From assembly GCA_016933615.1 (NCBI GenBank), contig JAFGAO010000243.1, positions 1 to 34,781 of the forward strand: a stretch of 34,781 nucleotides of DNA. The letters run 5' to 3'. The notes under the pieces are model-generated. The model saw nothing but the letters and a program-made list of their open reading frames with translations, did not search any database and had not been told where the DNA came from. The first letter of the stretch is position 1; each line of letters begins with the position of its first letter. Source of the stretch: Acidobacteriota bacterium (lineage in GTDB: Bacteria; Acidobacteriota; UBA6911). The position numbers and the translations under genes were made by a program. Positions 1 to 7,144 of the stretch are shown piece by piece.

Positions 1-3
1 CTA

Positions 4-41
4 AGGGCTCGCGCCAAAATGTAAACTTATTTTTGCGCGAA
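4..41. repeat. 38-bp hairpin repeat, copy 1
   Basis: This sequence is identical over 38 bases to the reverse complement of 34621-34658. It is also an imperfect palindrome: an arm reading GGGCTCGCGCCAAAAT pairs with ATTTTTGCGCGAATCCC around a loop of about 8 bases. It lies about 30 bases downstream of the stop codon of the minus-strand CoA ligase gene and in the same orientation relative to that gene as the other copy is to its own. The window begins almost exactly at the repeat, which is what an assembly break at a multicopy repeat looks like. I infer a REP-like dispersed element that may act as a terminator or mRNA 3' stabiliser. Function is not shown. Confidence 0.8.
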
Positions 42-70
42 TCCCACGAGAGAAGACGACAGAGGGGCAC

Positions 71-1450
71 TCATCTCGAGTCGACGATCATCTTCTTTGC
101 ACGGTCCGCGGTCTCGAGGGAGCCCATGGGGACCACGGCCACATGCGGTTCGTCCATGGTGCCGGCGTCTCTGCCCGCGCAAATGACCGGCGCCGAAAAG
201 AGCCTGCGGCGGATTCGGGCAAGGACACGGGTGGTATCGCGTGCGGTTTCTATTTCGAACATCAGCCGGTCCCTGCCTCCGTGCTTCATTATTCTTACCC
301 GGTAGTCGATTACATCGGGGACGGCGAAGAGCAGGTCGTCGAAAAGCGCGGGATAGATTTCCGCCCCGTCCGAAAGCCTCACGATCGATTCCAGCCGCTT
401 CCTGACCGCATCGAACCGGAGCAGGCTTACGGCGCCGCAGGGGCACGGATTCTCGATCAGGCGGGACAGGTCGTGCGTCCGGTACCGGATCAGGGGCATG
501 GCTTCCCGGGTCAAGGTGGTGAAAACAAGCTCCCCTTCCTCCCCGGGTTTTGAGCGCCGCCCTGTTGCGGGGTCGATTATTTCGAGAAGGAGATCGGCTT
601 CATTGAAATGGTATCCGTTCTGGGCGCTGCATTCGACAGCCACCCCGAGCCCCATTTCCGTCAGTCCGTAATGGGTATGGACCCTGCAGTTCCAGATGGA
701 TTCCAGTTCGCACCGTCTCGCCGCGGGCAGATATTCCCCGGCCAGGAAAAGGGCCTTCAATCCCATCGACTCGAGGTCCCGTAGGGCCTCGAGCTCTTTG
801 GTCATACGGTAAATCTGTCCGGCGTACCCGAATAATATCGCGCTGTGGGATTTTTCCAGGACAGCCAGCTGTTCTTCGGGGCTTCGCGCCGCACCCGAAA
901 CGACGGGCGAGGCTCCGAACTTGAGGATACCACGCCGCAGGAGGTCCGCCTGGCTGTAAGGTCGGCCGTCGAACAGAAGGATCTGAACCGTGTCGTTGCG
1001 GGCCGCAACCGTACCGATCCCGGCCGCCATGAAGTCTGTGATCCTTTCCAGATCCCACCGGGACCAGAAAATTTCCTTTTGCGGGCCGGTAGTACCCGAA
1101 GTGACGAATATGCACGGCCGTGCCACGGCGGACTGAGGGATGCATAAAAACCGGTAGGGGTGTTGAGCCAGGTCGCGGGGGTCGGTGAGAGGGAGTTTCA
1201 CCAGATCTTCATAGCCGGCAATGTCGGACGGTTTCATCCCCGCCCTGTCGAACCGCTCCCGGTAGAAGGCGCTTTTTTCATACGCGTACCGGAGCGTTCG
1301 CCGCAGGTTGAAGTCCCGGTAGCTTTCGACATCGGACCGGGTGAAGGAAGAAGCGCGCTCTTTGCCCGAGAAGCGGCGGAATTCGGCATCCGTCCTCAAA
1401 TTATCTTCAATCACGCCCTGGAGCCAGGATTGCAGATAGATCGCCGCCAC
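71..1450 (-). CDS. PaaK-like AMP-dependent CoA ligase (DVU_1553-like)
   Basis: This 459-aa cytoplasmic enzyme of the adenylate-forming superfamily resembles phenylacetate-CoA ligase (PaaK) and coenzyme F390 synthetase. Visible motifs are the P-loop SGTTG at residues 118-122, the adenine-binding HYGLTEMG at 260-267, and a YRTHDLSR hinge followed by the PaaK-type C-terminal domain. The family activates a carboxylate as acyl-AMP; the substrate here cannot be read from sequence. Translation begins at a GTG one base after the TGA of the upstream radical SAM gene (TGA-C-GTG), so the two are probably translationally coupled. From memory, a homologous ligase (DVU_1553 family) accompanies trsS genes in sulfate reducers and other anaerobes, so I infer that it acts with the radical SAM protein. 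It is the last gene of the operon inside the window. Confidence 0.85.
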   Translation of the reverse strand: MAAIYLQSWLQGVIEDNLRTDAEFRRFSGKERASSFTRSDVESYRDFNLRRTLRYAYEKSAFYRERFDRAGMKPSDIAGYEDLVKLPLTDPRDLAQHPYRFLCIPQSAVARPCIFVTSGTTGPQKEIFWSRWDLERITDFMAAGIGTVAARNDTVQILLFDGRPYSQADLLRRGILKFGASPVVSGAARSPEEQLAVLEKSHSAILFGYAGQIYRMTKELEALRDLESMGLKALFLAGEYLPAARRCELESIWNCRVHTHYGLTEMGLGVAVECSAQNGYHFNEADLLLEIIDPATGRRSKPGEEGELVFTTLTREAMPLIRYRTHDLSRLIENPCPCGAVSLLRFDAVRKRLESIVRLSDGAEIYPALFDDLLFAVPDVIDYRVRIMKHGGRDRLMFEIETARDTTRVLARIRRRLFSAPVICAGRDAGTMDEPHVAVVPMGSLETADRAKKMIVDSR

Positions 1451-1451
1451 G

Positions 1452-2831
1452 TCAATATTCTTTCCGGGCGGGATACAGCCGCCGGCCGCGGGTTCCGGTC
1501 ATGTAATAGGCGCAGAAAGGGACCCGCTTCCCCTCCGGCGTCACCACGTGGACGCAGCAGCGCTCGAGCCGCTCGAGATCGATGTTCCAAGCATCCTGGA
1601 ATGCCATGCCCGATATGGACAGGGAATGGCTCCGGATCCGTTCAAAAAGGTCGTCCTCGGGGGCGGGGCCGCTGCCCGCCCTGTTGCCGGGGAGGATGGG
1701 CATCGGACCCGGTTCCATGTATCTCCAGCGGCTTCGGACGTGATCGATCGAGCGCCGGGCATAGTCCTCGCTGCAGCACGGCCGGGATCTGCGCACCGAA
1801 TCAAAATGGGTCGTGGGTATCAGCCTGCCGTCTTTTCCAAGGACGGCGAGAGCGGAAAAGGAGCAGTGGGATTCTTCGCAGCCGGGCGGGATGAAATTCT
1901 CCACCTTCAATTCTCCCAGGGTCTGCTTTTCAATGGCGTCGAGGATATCGGGTATCAATAAGCGCGCTTCATTGCGGGGCTTGCCGGGGTACCTGCCGAG
2001 GTAGGTCATGGGTTGAAAATGCACCCCTTTCACCACCGGCACCCATTTCCGGGCAAAGCGGATGATCCGTCCTATATGATCGTCGTTGACCCCCTTGAGC
2101 AGGGTGGGAACGAGAATCACGCCGAGTTTCAACTCGGCGCAGCGCTCAATCGTTCTTTGTTTGGTCTCAAAAAGCCCGGCTCCGCGGATGCGTTTATAGA
2201 CGGAATCGTCGACGCCGTCGAACTGGAGAAATGCGACCGAAGCGCCGGCGTCGGCCAGGGCGCGCCCGAAGTCCGCGTCCTCGGCCAGGCGGATCCCGTT
2301 GGTATTGATCTGTAAATGGTCGAATCCCATTTTCCTGGACAGTGCCACCAATTCCGGCAGGTCGTCGCGCAGGGTCGGTTCGCCGCCGCTGAACTGAACC
2401 GTGCAGGGGCCGCCGGCATCCAGAAGGGACCGGAGCATGCGGGCGATCTCTTCTTTCTTCGGATCCTTGGCGGGAGCGCCCGGGGACGAGGCGAAGCACA
2501 CGGGACAGCGCAGATTGCATGTCTCCGTGGCCTCGATGACGGCGGTGCAGGTGCGCTGTTTGTGATCGGGGCGGAGGCCGCATCGCAACGGGTATCCGGG
2601 CGGCGGCGACGGTTCCTTTTCCCGGTTCCTCGGCACATTCTTATCCAAGGGCCTTTCCCATTCGGAATAGGATCTGGGTGCATTGTTCCACAAAAGCGCC
2701 TTGCCCAGGTAGCCGTGGGCGGGACAGCTTTTCTCCAGGTAGACGGAACCGTTTTCGGTGATTCGGCGGGCCGGAATGCGGCGCAGGCATTGCGGGCAGA
2801 GGCTTTCCGTCAGGTCAGGCGAATCCGGCAT
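1452..2831 (-). CDS. trsS: TrsS-like radical SAM protein
   Basis: This is a 459-aa radical SAM protein. The [4Fe-4S]/SAM motif is CNLRCPVC with cysteines at residues 105, 109 and 112, followed by a GGEPTLR SAM-binding segment. The N-terminus has a small cysteine cluster (CPQC at 12-15, then SCPAHG around 36-39). The C-terminus is also cysteine-rich (PCCSE, RCCVH, PFCAYY), suggesting auxiliary clusters or substrate-binding thiols. The overall pattern matches the proteins I know as TrsS, a family described as including selenoproteins. This ORF has no internal TGA, so it appears to be a cysteine version. It sits between the 61-aa CxxC gene (9-base gap) and the CoA ligase (1-base gap). The reaction is not established; a maturation or modification role is inferred. 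Confidence 0.85.
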   Translation of the reverse strand: MPDSPDLTESLCPQCLRRIPARRITENGSVYLEKSCPAHGYLGKALLWNNAPRSYSEWERPLDKNVPRNREKEPSPPPGYPLRCGLRPDHKQRTCTAVIEATETCNLRCPVCFASSPGAPAKDPKKEEIARMLRSLLDAGGPCTVQFSGGEPTLRDDLPELVALSRKMGFDHLQINTNGIRLAEDADFGRALADAGASVAFLQFDGVDDSVYKRIRGAGLFETKQRTIERCAELKLGVILVPTLLKGVNDDHIGRIIRFARKWVPVVKGVHFQPMTYLGRYPGKPRNEARLLIPDILDAIEKQTLGELKVENFIPPGCEESHCSFSALAVLGKDGRLIPTTHFDSVRRSRPCCSEDYARRSIDHVRSRWRYMEPGPMPILPGNRAGSGPAPEDDLFERIRSHSLSISGMAFQDAWNIDLERLERCCVHVVTPEGKRVPFCAYYMTGTRGRRLYPARKEY

Positions 2832-2840
2832 GTATGGATC

Positions 2841-3026
2841 CTATTTCCCGTAGATCATGTTTTCCGCTTCTTTCACCACGCTGACGACGATCTCCTCGGT
2901 GAGGTAGCTTTCGCCGCAGACCGGACAGCGGAGGCCGGGAAGCCTTTGAGAGAGCTGCATGTAGCTCAACTTGACGTCCGTTTCCAGCATTTTTACCTTG
3001 TCCTTGTAGCAGTACCAGTCGGCCAT
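2841..3026 (-). CDS. Small CxxC redox-like protein (DVU_1557-like)
   Basis: This is a 61-aa soluble protein with a zinc-ribbon-like CPVCGESYL knuckle near residue 35 and one further cysteine in the N-terminal WYCYKD segment. There is no signal peptide. It resembles the short DVU_1557 family redox proteins that I associate with trsS operons. Its start codon overlaps the stop of the Tat-signal gene as TAATG, and its stop lies nine bases before trsS, so all are clearly co-transcribed. With only one CxxC pair it could bind metal as a dimer, or use the cysteines for thiol redox or as a carrier. Function is inferred from context only. Confidence 0.8.
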   Translation of the reverse strand: MADWYCYKDKVKMLETDVKLSYMQLSQRLPGLRCPVCGESYLTEEIVVSVVKEAENMIYGK

Positions 3027-3427
3027 TACATTCCTTCCTCGAGCAGGAAACGGTGCGAATACGCGTCATGGATGCGGTAGCCGCCATCCACGGGCGAGTA
3101 TTCCGCATAGAAATAGACTTCATCCATGCGCAGTTTGGCCAGCAGGCGGTCGCTGTCCTGCCGGTACAGTTTTACCCCGCTTTTTTCCGCATGGCCGATC
3201 ACCTTGACAAGGTCGTCTTCCAGGATGTGACGGTCCACCATGAGACGGCGTACCTCGCCTGCAATGTCGAGCTTGAAAGGGGGAGTTTCCGGAGAAACGT
3301 CGGCAAGGACCAAAGGACTGGATCCGATGACGGCCATGGACCCGATGGCGAACTTCCTCCGGGAAATCCGGCCCTTGCCTCCGTCTTTATTGGGGCGGGC
3401 TTCTTCTCTCTTCTCTTTTCGGGGCAT
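3026..3427 (-). CDS. Tat-signal protein with 'HDAYSHR' domain, first gene of trs operon
   Basis: This is a 133-aa protein. The N-terminus is highly charged, then has a twin-arginine motif (ISRRKFAIG) and a short hydrophobic stretch ending near residue 43, so Tat export or membrane anchoring is likely. The mature part (EDDLVKVIGHAEKSG through YFYAEYSPVDGGYRIHDAYSHR) recalls a small domain I have seen at the end of FAD/Fe-S dicluster-binding subunits in aldehyde-oxidase-type operons. There it reads roughly as an AEKTG-KL segment followed by YWVEY and HNAYSHRM. That resemblance is from memory and unverified. A good Shine-Dalgarno AAGGAAG precedes the ATG. Being first in the operon and exported is odd, because the three partners look cytoplasmic. 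Confidence 0.75.
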   Translation of the reverse strand: MPRKEKREEARPNKDGGKGRISRRKFAIGSMAVIGSSPLVLADVSPETPPFKLDIAGEVRRLMVDRHILEDDLVKVIGHAEKSGVKLYRQDSDRLLAKLRMDEVYFYAEYSPVDGGYRIHDAYSHRFLLEEGM

Positions 3428-3469
3428 GGCGCTTCCTTCATTTACAGTGTCGTGTTTTTCATAAATTTC

Positions 3470-3498
3470 ATGCTAAAGTGAAAAAAGACCCGTGTCAA
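3470..3498 (-). promoter_or_regulatory. Candidate sigma70-type promoter of the trs operon
   Basis: Read on the minus strand there is a perfect -35 TTGACA (3493-3498), a 17-base spacer and a -10 TAGCAT (3470-3475, 4 of 6 matches). The predicted start of transcription falls about 30-35 bases upstream of the ATG at 3427. The element overlaps the only upstream GTG start of amrS (3478), which argues that amrS begins further downstream at 3556. Confidence 0.6.
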
Positions 3499-3555
3499 AA
3501 AAATGTTCGGGCTGTTGGCTTTCACGCCTTCAGCTTCAAGGCCTCGAAAAGGGAT

Positions 3556-4614
3556 ATGCTATCGGCGGCGGAAATAATCGAACGGCACTCGAAGCCGGGC
3601 GAGCTGTTTCAGAAGCTCGAGAAGAACCAGGTGCGCTGCCTCGCCTGCGGGCACCGCTGCAGGATACGCGACGGAAGGTCGGGCGCCTGCAAGGTGCGTT
3701 TCAACCGCGGGGGCGTGCTGCGGGTCCCGTTCGGATACGTGTCCGGCGTGCAGTGCGATCCTGTCGAGAAGAAACCCTTTTTCCATGTGCGTCCGGGTTC
3801 CGCGGCCTTGAGTTTCGGCATGCTCGGCTGCAATTTTCATTGCGGCTTCTGCCAGAACTGGATCACGTCCCAGGTTCTCAAGGATCCCAAAGCGGCGCCC
3901 TATCTGTCCCCGGCAACCCCGGGCGCATTGATCGAGGCCGCCGGCAGGGAAGGCGCCGGGATTATCGTCAGCACGTACAATGAACCCCTGGTGTCGGCCG
4001 AGTGGAGCGCCGCGGTTTTCCGGGAGGCGAAAGCCGCGGGATTGACGACCGCCTACGTGTCCAACGGATTTGCGTCCTCCGAGGCGCTGGAGTACCTCGG
4101 GCCGTGGGTGGATCTTTTCAAGGTTGATCTGAAATGTTTCAGCGATGCGAAGTACCGGCAGCTGGGCGGAAGGCTTGGGCCGGTCCTGGAAACGATCCGG
4201 AGCCTGCACAAAGCGGGCATATGGATGGAAATCGTCACGTTGCTGGTTCCCGGGTTCAACGATTCGGCGCGGGATTTGTCCGGGCTGGCAGGTTTCATCC
4301 GTTCGGTTTCTCCGGATATACCCTGGCACGTGACCGCCTTCCATAAAAATTACCGGATGACGGAGCCGCGCGATACGGCGCCCGACGATCTGGTGCGCGC
4401 CGCGGATATCGGAAGGAACAGCGGCCTGCACTATGTTTACGCCGGGAACCGTCCGGGAGATAGCGGCGATCTGGAAAACACGCGGTGCCCGAAATGCGGG
4501 GAACTGCTCGTCGAGCGGATCGGGTACCGCATTCTGAGCTGCAGACTTGAGCCCGGGGGACGATGCCCTCGCTGTAAACTGGCGATTCCGGGAAGATGGG
4601 GATCGTTGAAATAA
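3556..4614 (+). CDS. amrS: AmmeMemoRadiSam system radical SAM enzyme
   Basis: This is a radical SAM protein of about 352 aa. An N-terminal CLACGHRC...GACKVR cysteine segment is followed by the cluster motif CNFHCGFC (C92, C96, C99, counted from the ATG at 3556). It ends in a C-terminal zinc ribbon with CPKCG and CPRC pairs. This layout is typical of AmrS, the radical SAM member of the AMMECR1/Memo/radical-SAM gene set, often misnamed pyruvate formate-lyase activating enzyme. The AMMECR1 and Memo partners are not in this window. The reading frame is open back to a GTG at 3478, but that codon lies in the trs promoter and lacks a ribosome site. The ATG at 3556 has AAGGG close upstream and leaves the usual family N-terminus. 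The biochemical role is unresolved. Confidence 0.88.
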   Translation: MLSAAEIIERHSKPGELFQKLEKNQVRCLACGHRCRIRDGRSGACKVRFNRGGVLRVPFGYVSGVQCDPVEKKPFFHVRPGSAALSFGMLGCNFHCGFCQNWITSQVLKDPKAAPYLSPATPGALIEAAGREGAGIIVSTYNEPLVSAEWSAAVFREAKAAGLTTAYVSNGFASSEALEYLGPWVDLFKVDLKCFSDAKYRQLGGRLGPVLETIRSLHKAGIWMEIVTLLVPGFNDSARDLSGLAGFIRSVSPDIPWHVTAFHKNYRMTEPRDTAPDDLVRAADIGRNSGLHYVYAGNRPGDSGDLENTRCPKCGELLVERIGYRILSCRLEPGGRCPRCKLAIPGRWGSLK

Positions 4615-4670
4615 GTTTTTGCATAAACGGATTTTGGTCGGGGTACACGACGCGTCAAAGGAGCCCTTCA

Positions 4671-6647
4671 ATGAAAAAGAGATATTCATTACCGCTTGCG
4701 TTGCTGCTGATGGGATTGGCCGTGAGCGCGGTGCTGTCCGGCGCCGATACCGCGGAGTCGGTTGCGGTCAGGATCGATGCCTTAAAAACGGCGGAGCCGA
4801 TCTCCCCCTATGTTTACGGCCAGTTCATAGAACATCTGGGCCGCTGCATTTACGGTGGGCTCTGGGCCGAGATGCTCGAAGACCGGAAATTTTACTACCC
4901 CGTAACCGGAGAAGCCCCGGCATGGGAGATGTTCACTCCCGGCCCGCGCTCCTGGGACGGGGAGGGGCATCCCTACGAACTGCTCGTACGGTCTCCATGG
5001 ATGGTTATCGGAGATGCATCCGCCGTAACCATGCAGAAGCAAAATTCCTACGTCGGGGAGCACACGCCGGAAGTGCGGCTTCCGGGGAACGGGCGGCGGG
5101 CGGGAATACAGCAGCAACGCCTGGGGCTGGTTTCCGGGAAACGCTACACGGGCAGGATCGCACTGTCCGGGGATCCGGCGGCGGCGCCGATCGAGGTGAG
5201 CCTCGCCTGGGGAGGCGGGGCCGGGGACAGGGCTACGGTGACCGTCGAAAGACTGCGGTCCGGCTACGTCACGGTGCCTCTCGCGTTTACCTCGGGAGGC
5301 ACGACCGACAACGGGCGACTGGAGATCGCGGGCCGCGGGGAGGGGAGCTTTCTGGTAGGCACGGTCTCCCTGATGCCTGCGGACAATGTCCGGGGGTGGC
5401 GCAGCGACACCGTGGCGCTTTTGAAGGAATTGAATGCGCCCGTGTACCGCTGGCCCGGCGGCAACTTCGTCAGCGGTTATGAATGGAAGGAAGGGATCGG
5501 CGATCCGGACAGGAGGCCCCCGAGAAAAAATCCGGCCTGGAAGGGCGTGGAGCATAACGATGTCGGGATCCACGAGTTCATGGACCTTTGCCGCGAAATC
5601 GGCGCGGAACCTTTTATCGCGGTCAATACCGGCTTGGGGGGCGCCGCGGGCGCCGCGGAGGAGGTCGAGTATGTCAACGGCGCCGTGGACGCTCCCATGG
5701 GCGCGCTGCGCGCGAAAAACGGGCATCCCAATCCCTTCGGGGCCCGGTGGTGGGCGATCGGCAATGAAATGTTCGGCGACTGGCAGCTCGGGCACATGCC
5801 CCTCACGGAGTACCTGAAAAAGCATCGCGGGGTTGTGGATGCCATGCGCGCGGTGGATCCCGCGATTCAGTCCATCGCCGTCGGCCAGGCAGGCGAGTGG
5901 AGCCGGGAGATGCTGGCCAACTGCGCCGATCATATGGAGCTTCTGAGCGAACACCTCTACTGGCAGGACCGGGACGATGTCGAATCCCACGTGGCCCAGA
6001 TTCCCCAGGGAATCCGCCGCGTCGCCGACGCGCATCGGAAATACAGAGAGGAATTGCCCTCCCTCGCCGGCAAGGACATCCGCATCGCCCTGGACGAATG
6101 GAACTACTGGTACGGCGGGAATGAATACGGGGAGCTTGGGGTGCGCTACTTTCTCCAGGACGCCCTCGGCATCGCCGCCGGGCTTCACGAAATGTTCCGG
6201 CAGAGCGATCTTTTTTTCATGGCCAATTACGCCCAGACCGTCAACGTCATCGGGGCCATAAAAACGACGAAAACGGCGGCCGAGTTCGAGCCGACGGGGC
6301 TCGTCCTGAAGCTTTACAGGCGGCGTTTCGGGAAAATACCGGTCCGGGTCTCGGGCGATCTCGGGTCTTTGGATATCGCCGCGGCATGGACGCAAGACAG
6401 GAACTACCTCACGGTGGCTGTTGTAAATCCCGCTTCGGAGCCCCGGTCCCTGGTTCTTGAAACGGCGGGGGTGAAGATCGGGTCCAAAGCCGGAATGTGG
6501 AAAATCAGCGGTAAAAACCGGTGGGCCCATAATCTTCCCGGCCGGAAACGGGGGGTTGATATCGAGGCGGAGACACTCGAAATAAAAGATAAACGCATCG
6601 AGGTATCACCGTTGAGCGTAACCCTTTATTCGTTCCCGGTCCTATAG
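4671..6647 (+). CDS. Secreted GH51 alpha-L-arabinofuranosidase
   Basis: This 658-aa enzyme has an N-terminal signal peptide (KKRYSLPLALLLMG, cleavage probably after about residue 25). The GH51 hallmark segments are all present: an YVYGQFIEHLGRCIYGGLWAEM start, the acid/base in AIGNEMFG (E366), and the nucleophile in LDEWNYW (E476). A beta-sandwich follows at the C-terminus. The family removes terminal arabinofuranose from arabinan or arabinoxylan with retention. The start is fixed by AAAGGAG at 4657-4663; the frame is open further upstream, but that extension would precede the signal peptide. The gene follows amrS by 56 bases. Most bacterial GH51 enzymes are intracellular, so the signal peptide is worth noting. 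Together with the GH3 enzyme at 12023 it suggests use of plant hemicellulose. Confidence 0.92.
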   Translation: MKKRYSLPLALLLMGLAVSAVLSGADTAESVAVRIDALKTAEPISPYVYGQFIEHLGRCIYGGLWAEMLEDRKFYYPVTGEAPAWEMFTPGPRSWDGEGHPYELLVRSPWMVIGDASAVTMQKQNSYVGEHTPEVRLPGNGRRAGIQQQRLGLVSGKRYTGRIALSGDPAAAPIEVSLAWGGGAGDRATVTVERLRSGYVTVPLAFTSGGTTDNGRLEIAGRGEGSFLVGTVSLMPADNVRGWRSDTVALLKELNAPVYRWPGGNFVSGYEWKEGIGDPDRRPPRKNPAWKGVEHNDVGIHEFMDLCREIGAEPFIAVNTGLGGAAGAAEEVEYVNGAVDAPMGALRAKNGHPNPFGARWWAIGNEMFGDWQLGHMPLTEYLKKHRGVVDAMRAVDPAIQSIAVGQAGEWSREMLANCADHMELLSEHLYWQDRDDVESHVAQIPQGIRRVADAHRKYREELPSLAGKDIRIALDEWNYWYGGNEYGELGVRYFLQDALGIAAGLHEMFRQSDLFFMANYAQTVNVIGAIKTTKTAAEFEPTGLVLKLYRRRFGKIPVRVSGDLGSLDIAAAWTQDRNYLTVAVVNPASEPRSLVLETAGVKIGSKAGMWKISGKNRWAHNLPGRKRGVDIEAETLEIKDKRIEVSPLSVTLYSFPVL

Positions 6648-6694
6648 GGAATTGGACCCATCGTCTACTGCGGTGAAGGTTTTTTGCGGAGCAA

Positions 6695-6717
6695 AGCCGG
6701 GCGGGCACTCCCCGGCT
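6695..6717. terminator. Possible hairpin terminator after GH51
   Basis: A perfect 7-bp inverted repeat AGCCGGG/CCCGGCT with a 9-base loop lies 47 bases after the GH51 stop, between convergent genes. No T tract follows, so intrinsic termination is uncertain. The rest of 6648-6845 is GC-rich and shows no gene. Confidence 0.25.
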
Positions 6718-6845
6718 CCGAAAGTACGGGCCGGCCGTTGAGAAACGGGAAGTCAGCCCGGACTCCGGCCGGTTGCCGGATTGAACAATCTGCAGCTCGG
6801 CAGTTACAGGCCGGGTGCGAAGGATTCGGGAGGGACAAACCGGGT

Positions 6846-7103
6846 TTATTCCTCAAGGTACAAAATGTCGATGCCGTCCTGCGCGCCTGCCAGAGCTTTT
6901 TCCAGAAGCGCAATCAGATTCTTATCCGCCTTCTGATCCTTCAGGAAATCGAGGGTTGCGGCGTTGAGCAGGTACTCTTCGTCTTCCTCGAACTCTTCTT
7001 CGAAGTTTTCGATAAGGAAATCCAGCTGGTTCCGGGTGATGACCCCCAGAGCTTCCCGTTCGTATGTCTGTGGATTTTCTTTATACAGCTTAATGACGCC
7101 CAT
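6846..7103 (-). CDS. Small acidic protein downstream of mutS2
   Basis: This is an 85-aa protein with no signal peptide or membrane segment. It begins GVIKLYKENPQTYE and has a central acid-rich run (NFEEEFEEDEEYLL, residues about 33-46), followed by a helix-like DFLKDQKADKNLIALLEKAL. I cannot assign a domain. It lies 41 bases downstream of mutS2 on the same strand, so it is probably co-transcribed. Its composition would suit a small soluble protein that mimics nucleic acid or binds a basic partner, but that is speculation. The coding sequence is well formed and not a shadow: the opposite strand holds only an unrecognisable frame. Confidence 0.7.
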   Translation of the reverse strand: MGVIKLYKENPQTYEREALGVITRNQLDFLIENFEEEFEEDEEYLLNAATLDFLKDQKADKNLIALLEKALAGAQDGIDILYLEE

Positions 7104-7144
7104 GGTTTTTTCTCTTCAGTTTTACTGCATTATAATAGGATTCC

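Noticed and set aside
1452-2831. Selenocysteine in the TrsS-like protein
   Set aside because: The family is known to me as including selenoproteins, but this frame has no internal TGA, and I see no need for a read-through. All candidate positions are cysteine.
4782-6530. A 582-residue minus-strand open frame
   Set aside because: It is antisense to the GH51 gene, which has both catalytic motifs, a signal peptide and a ribosome site. The minus frame has no recognisable domain.
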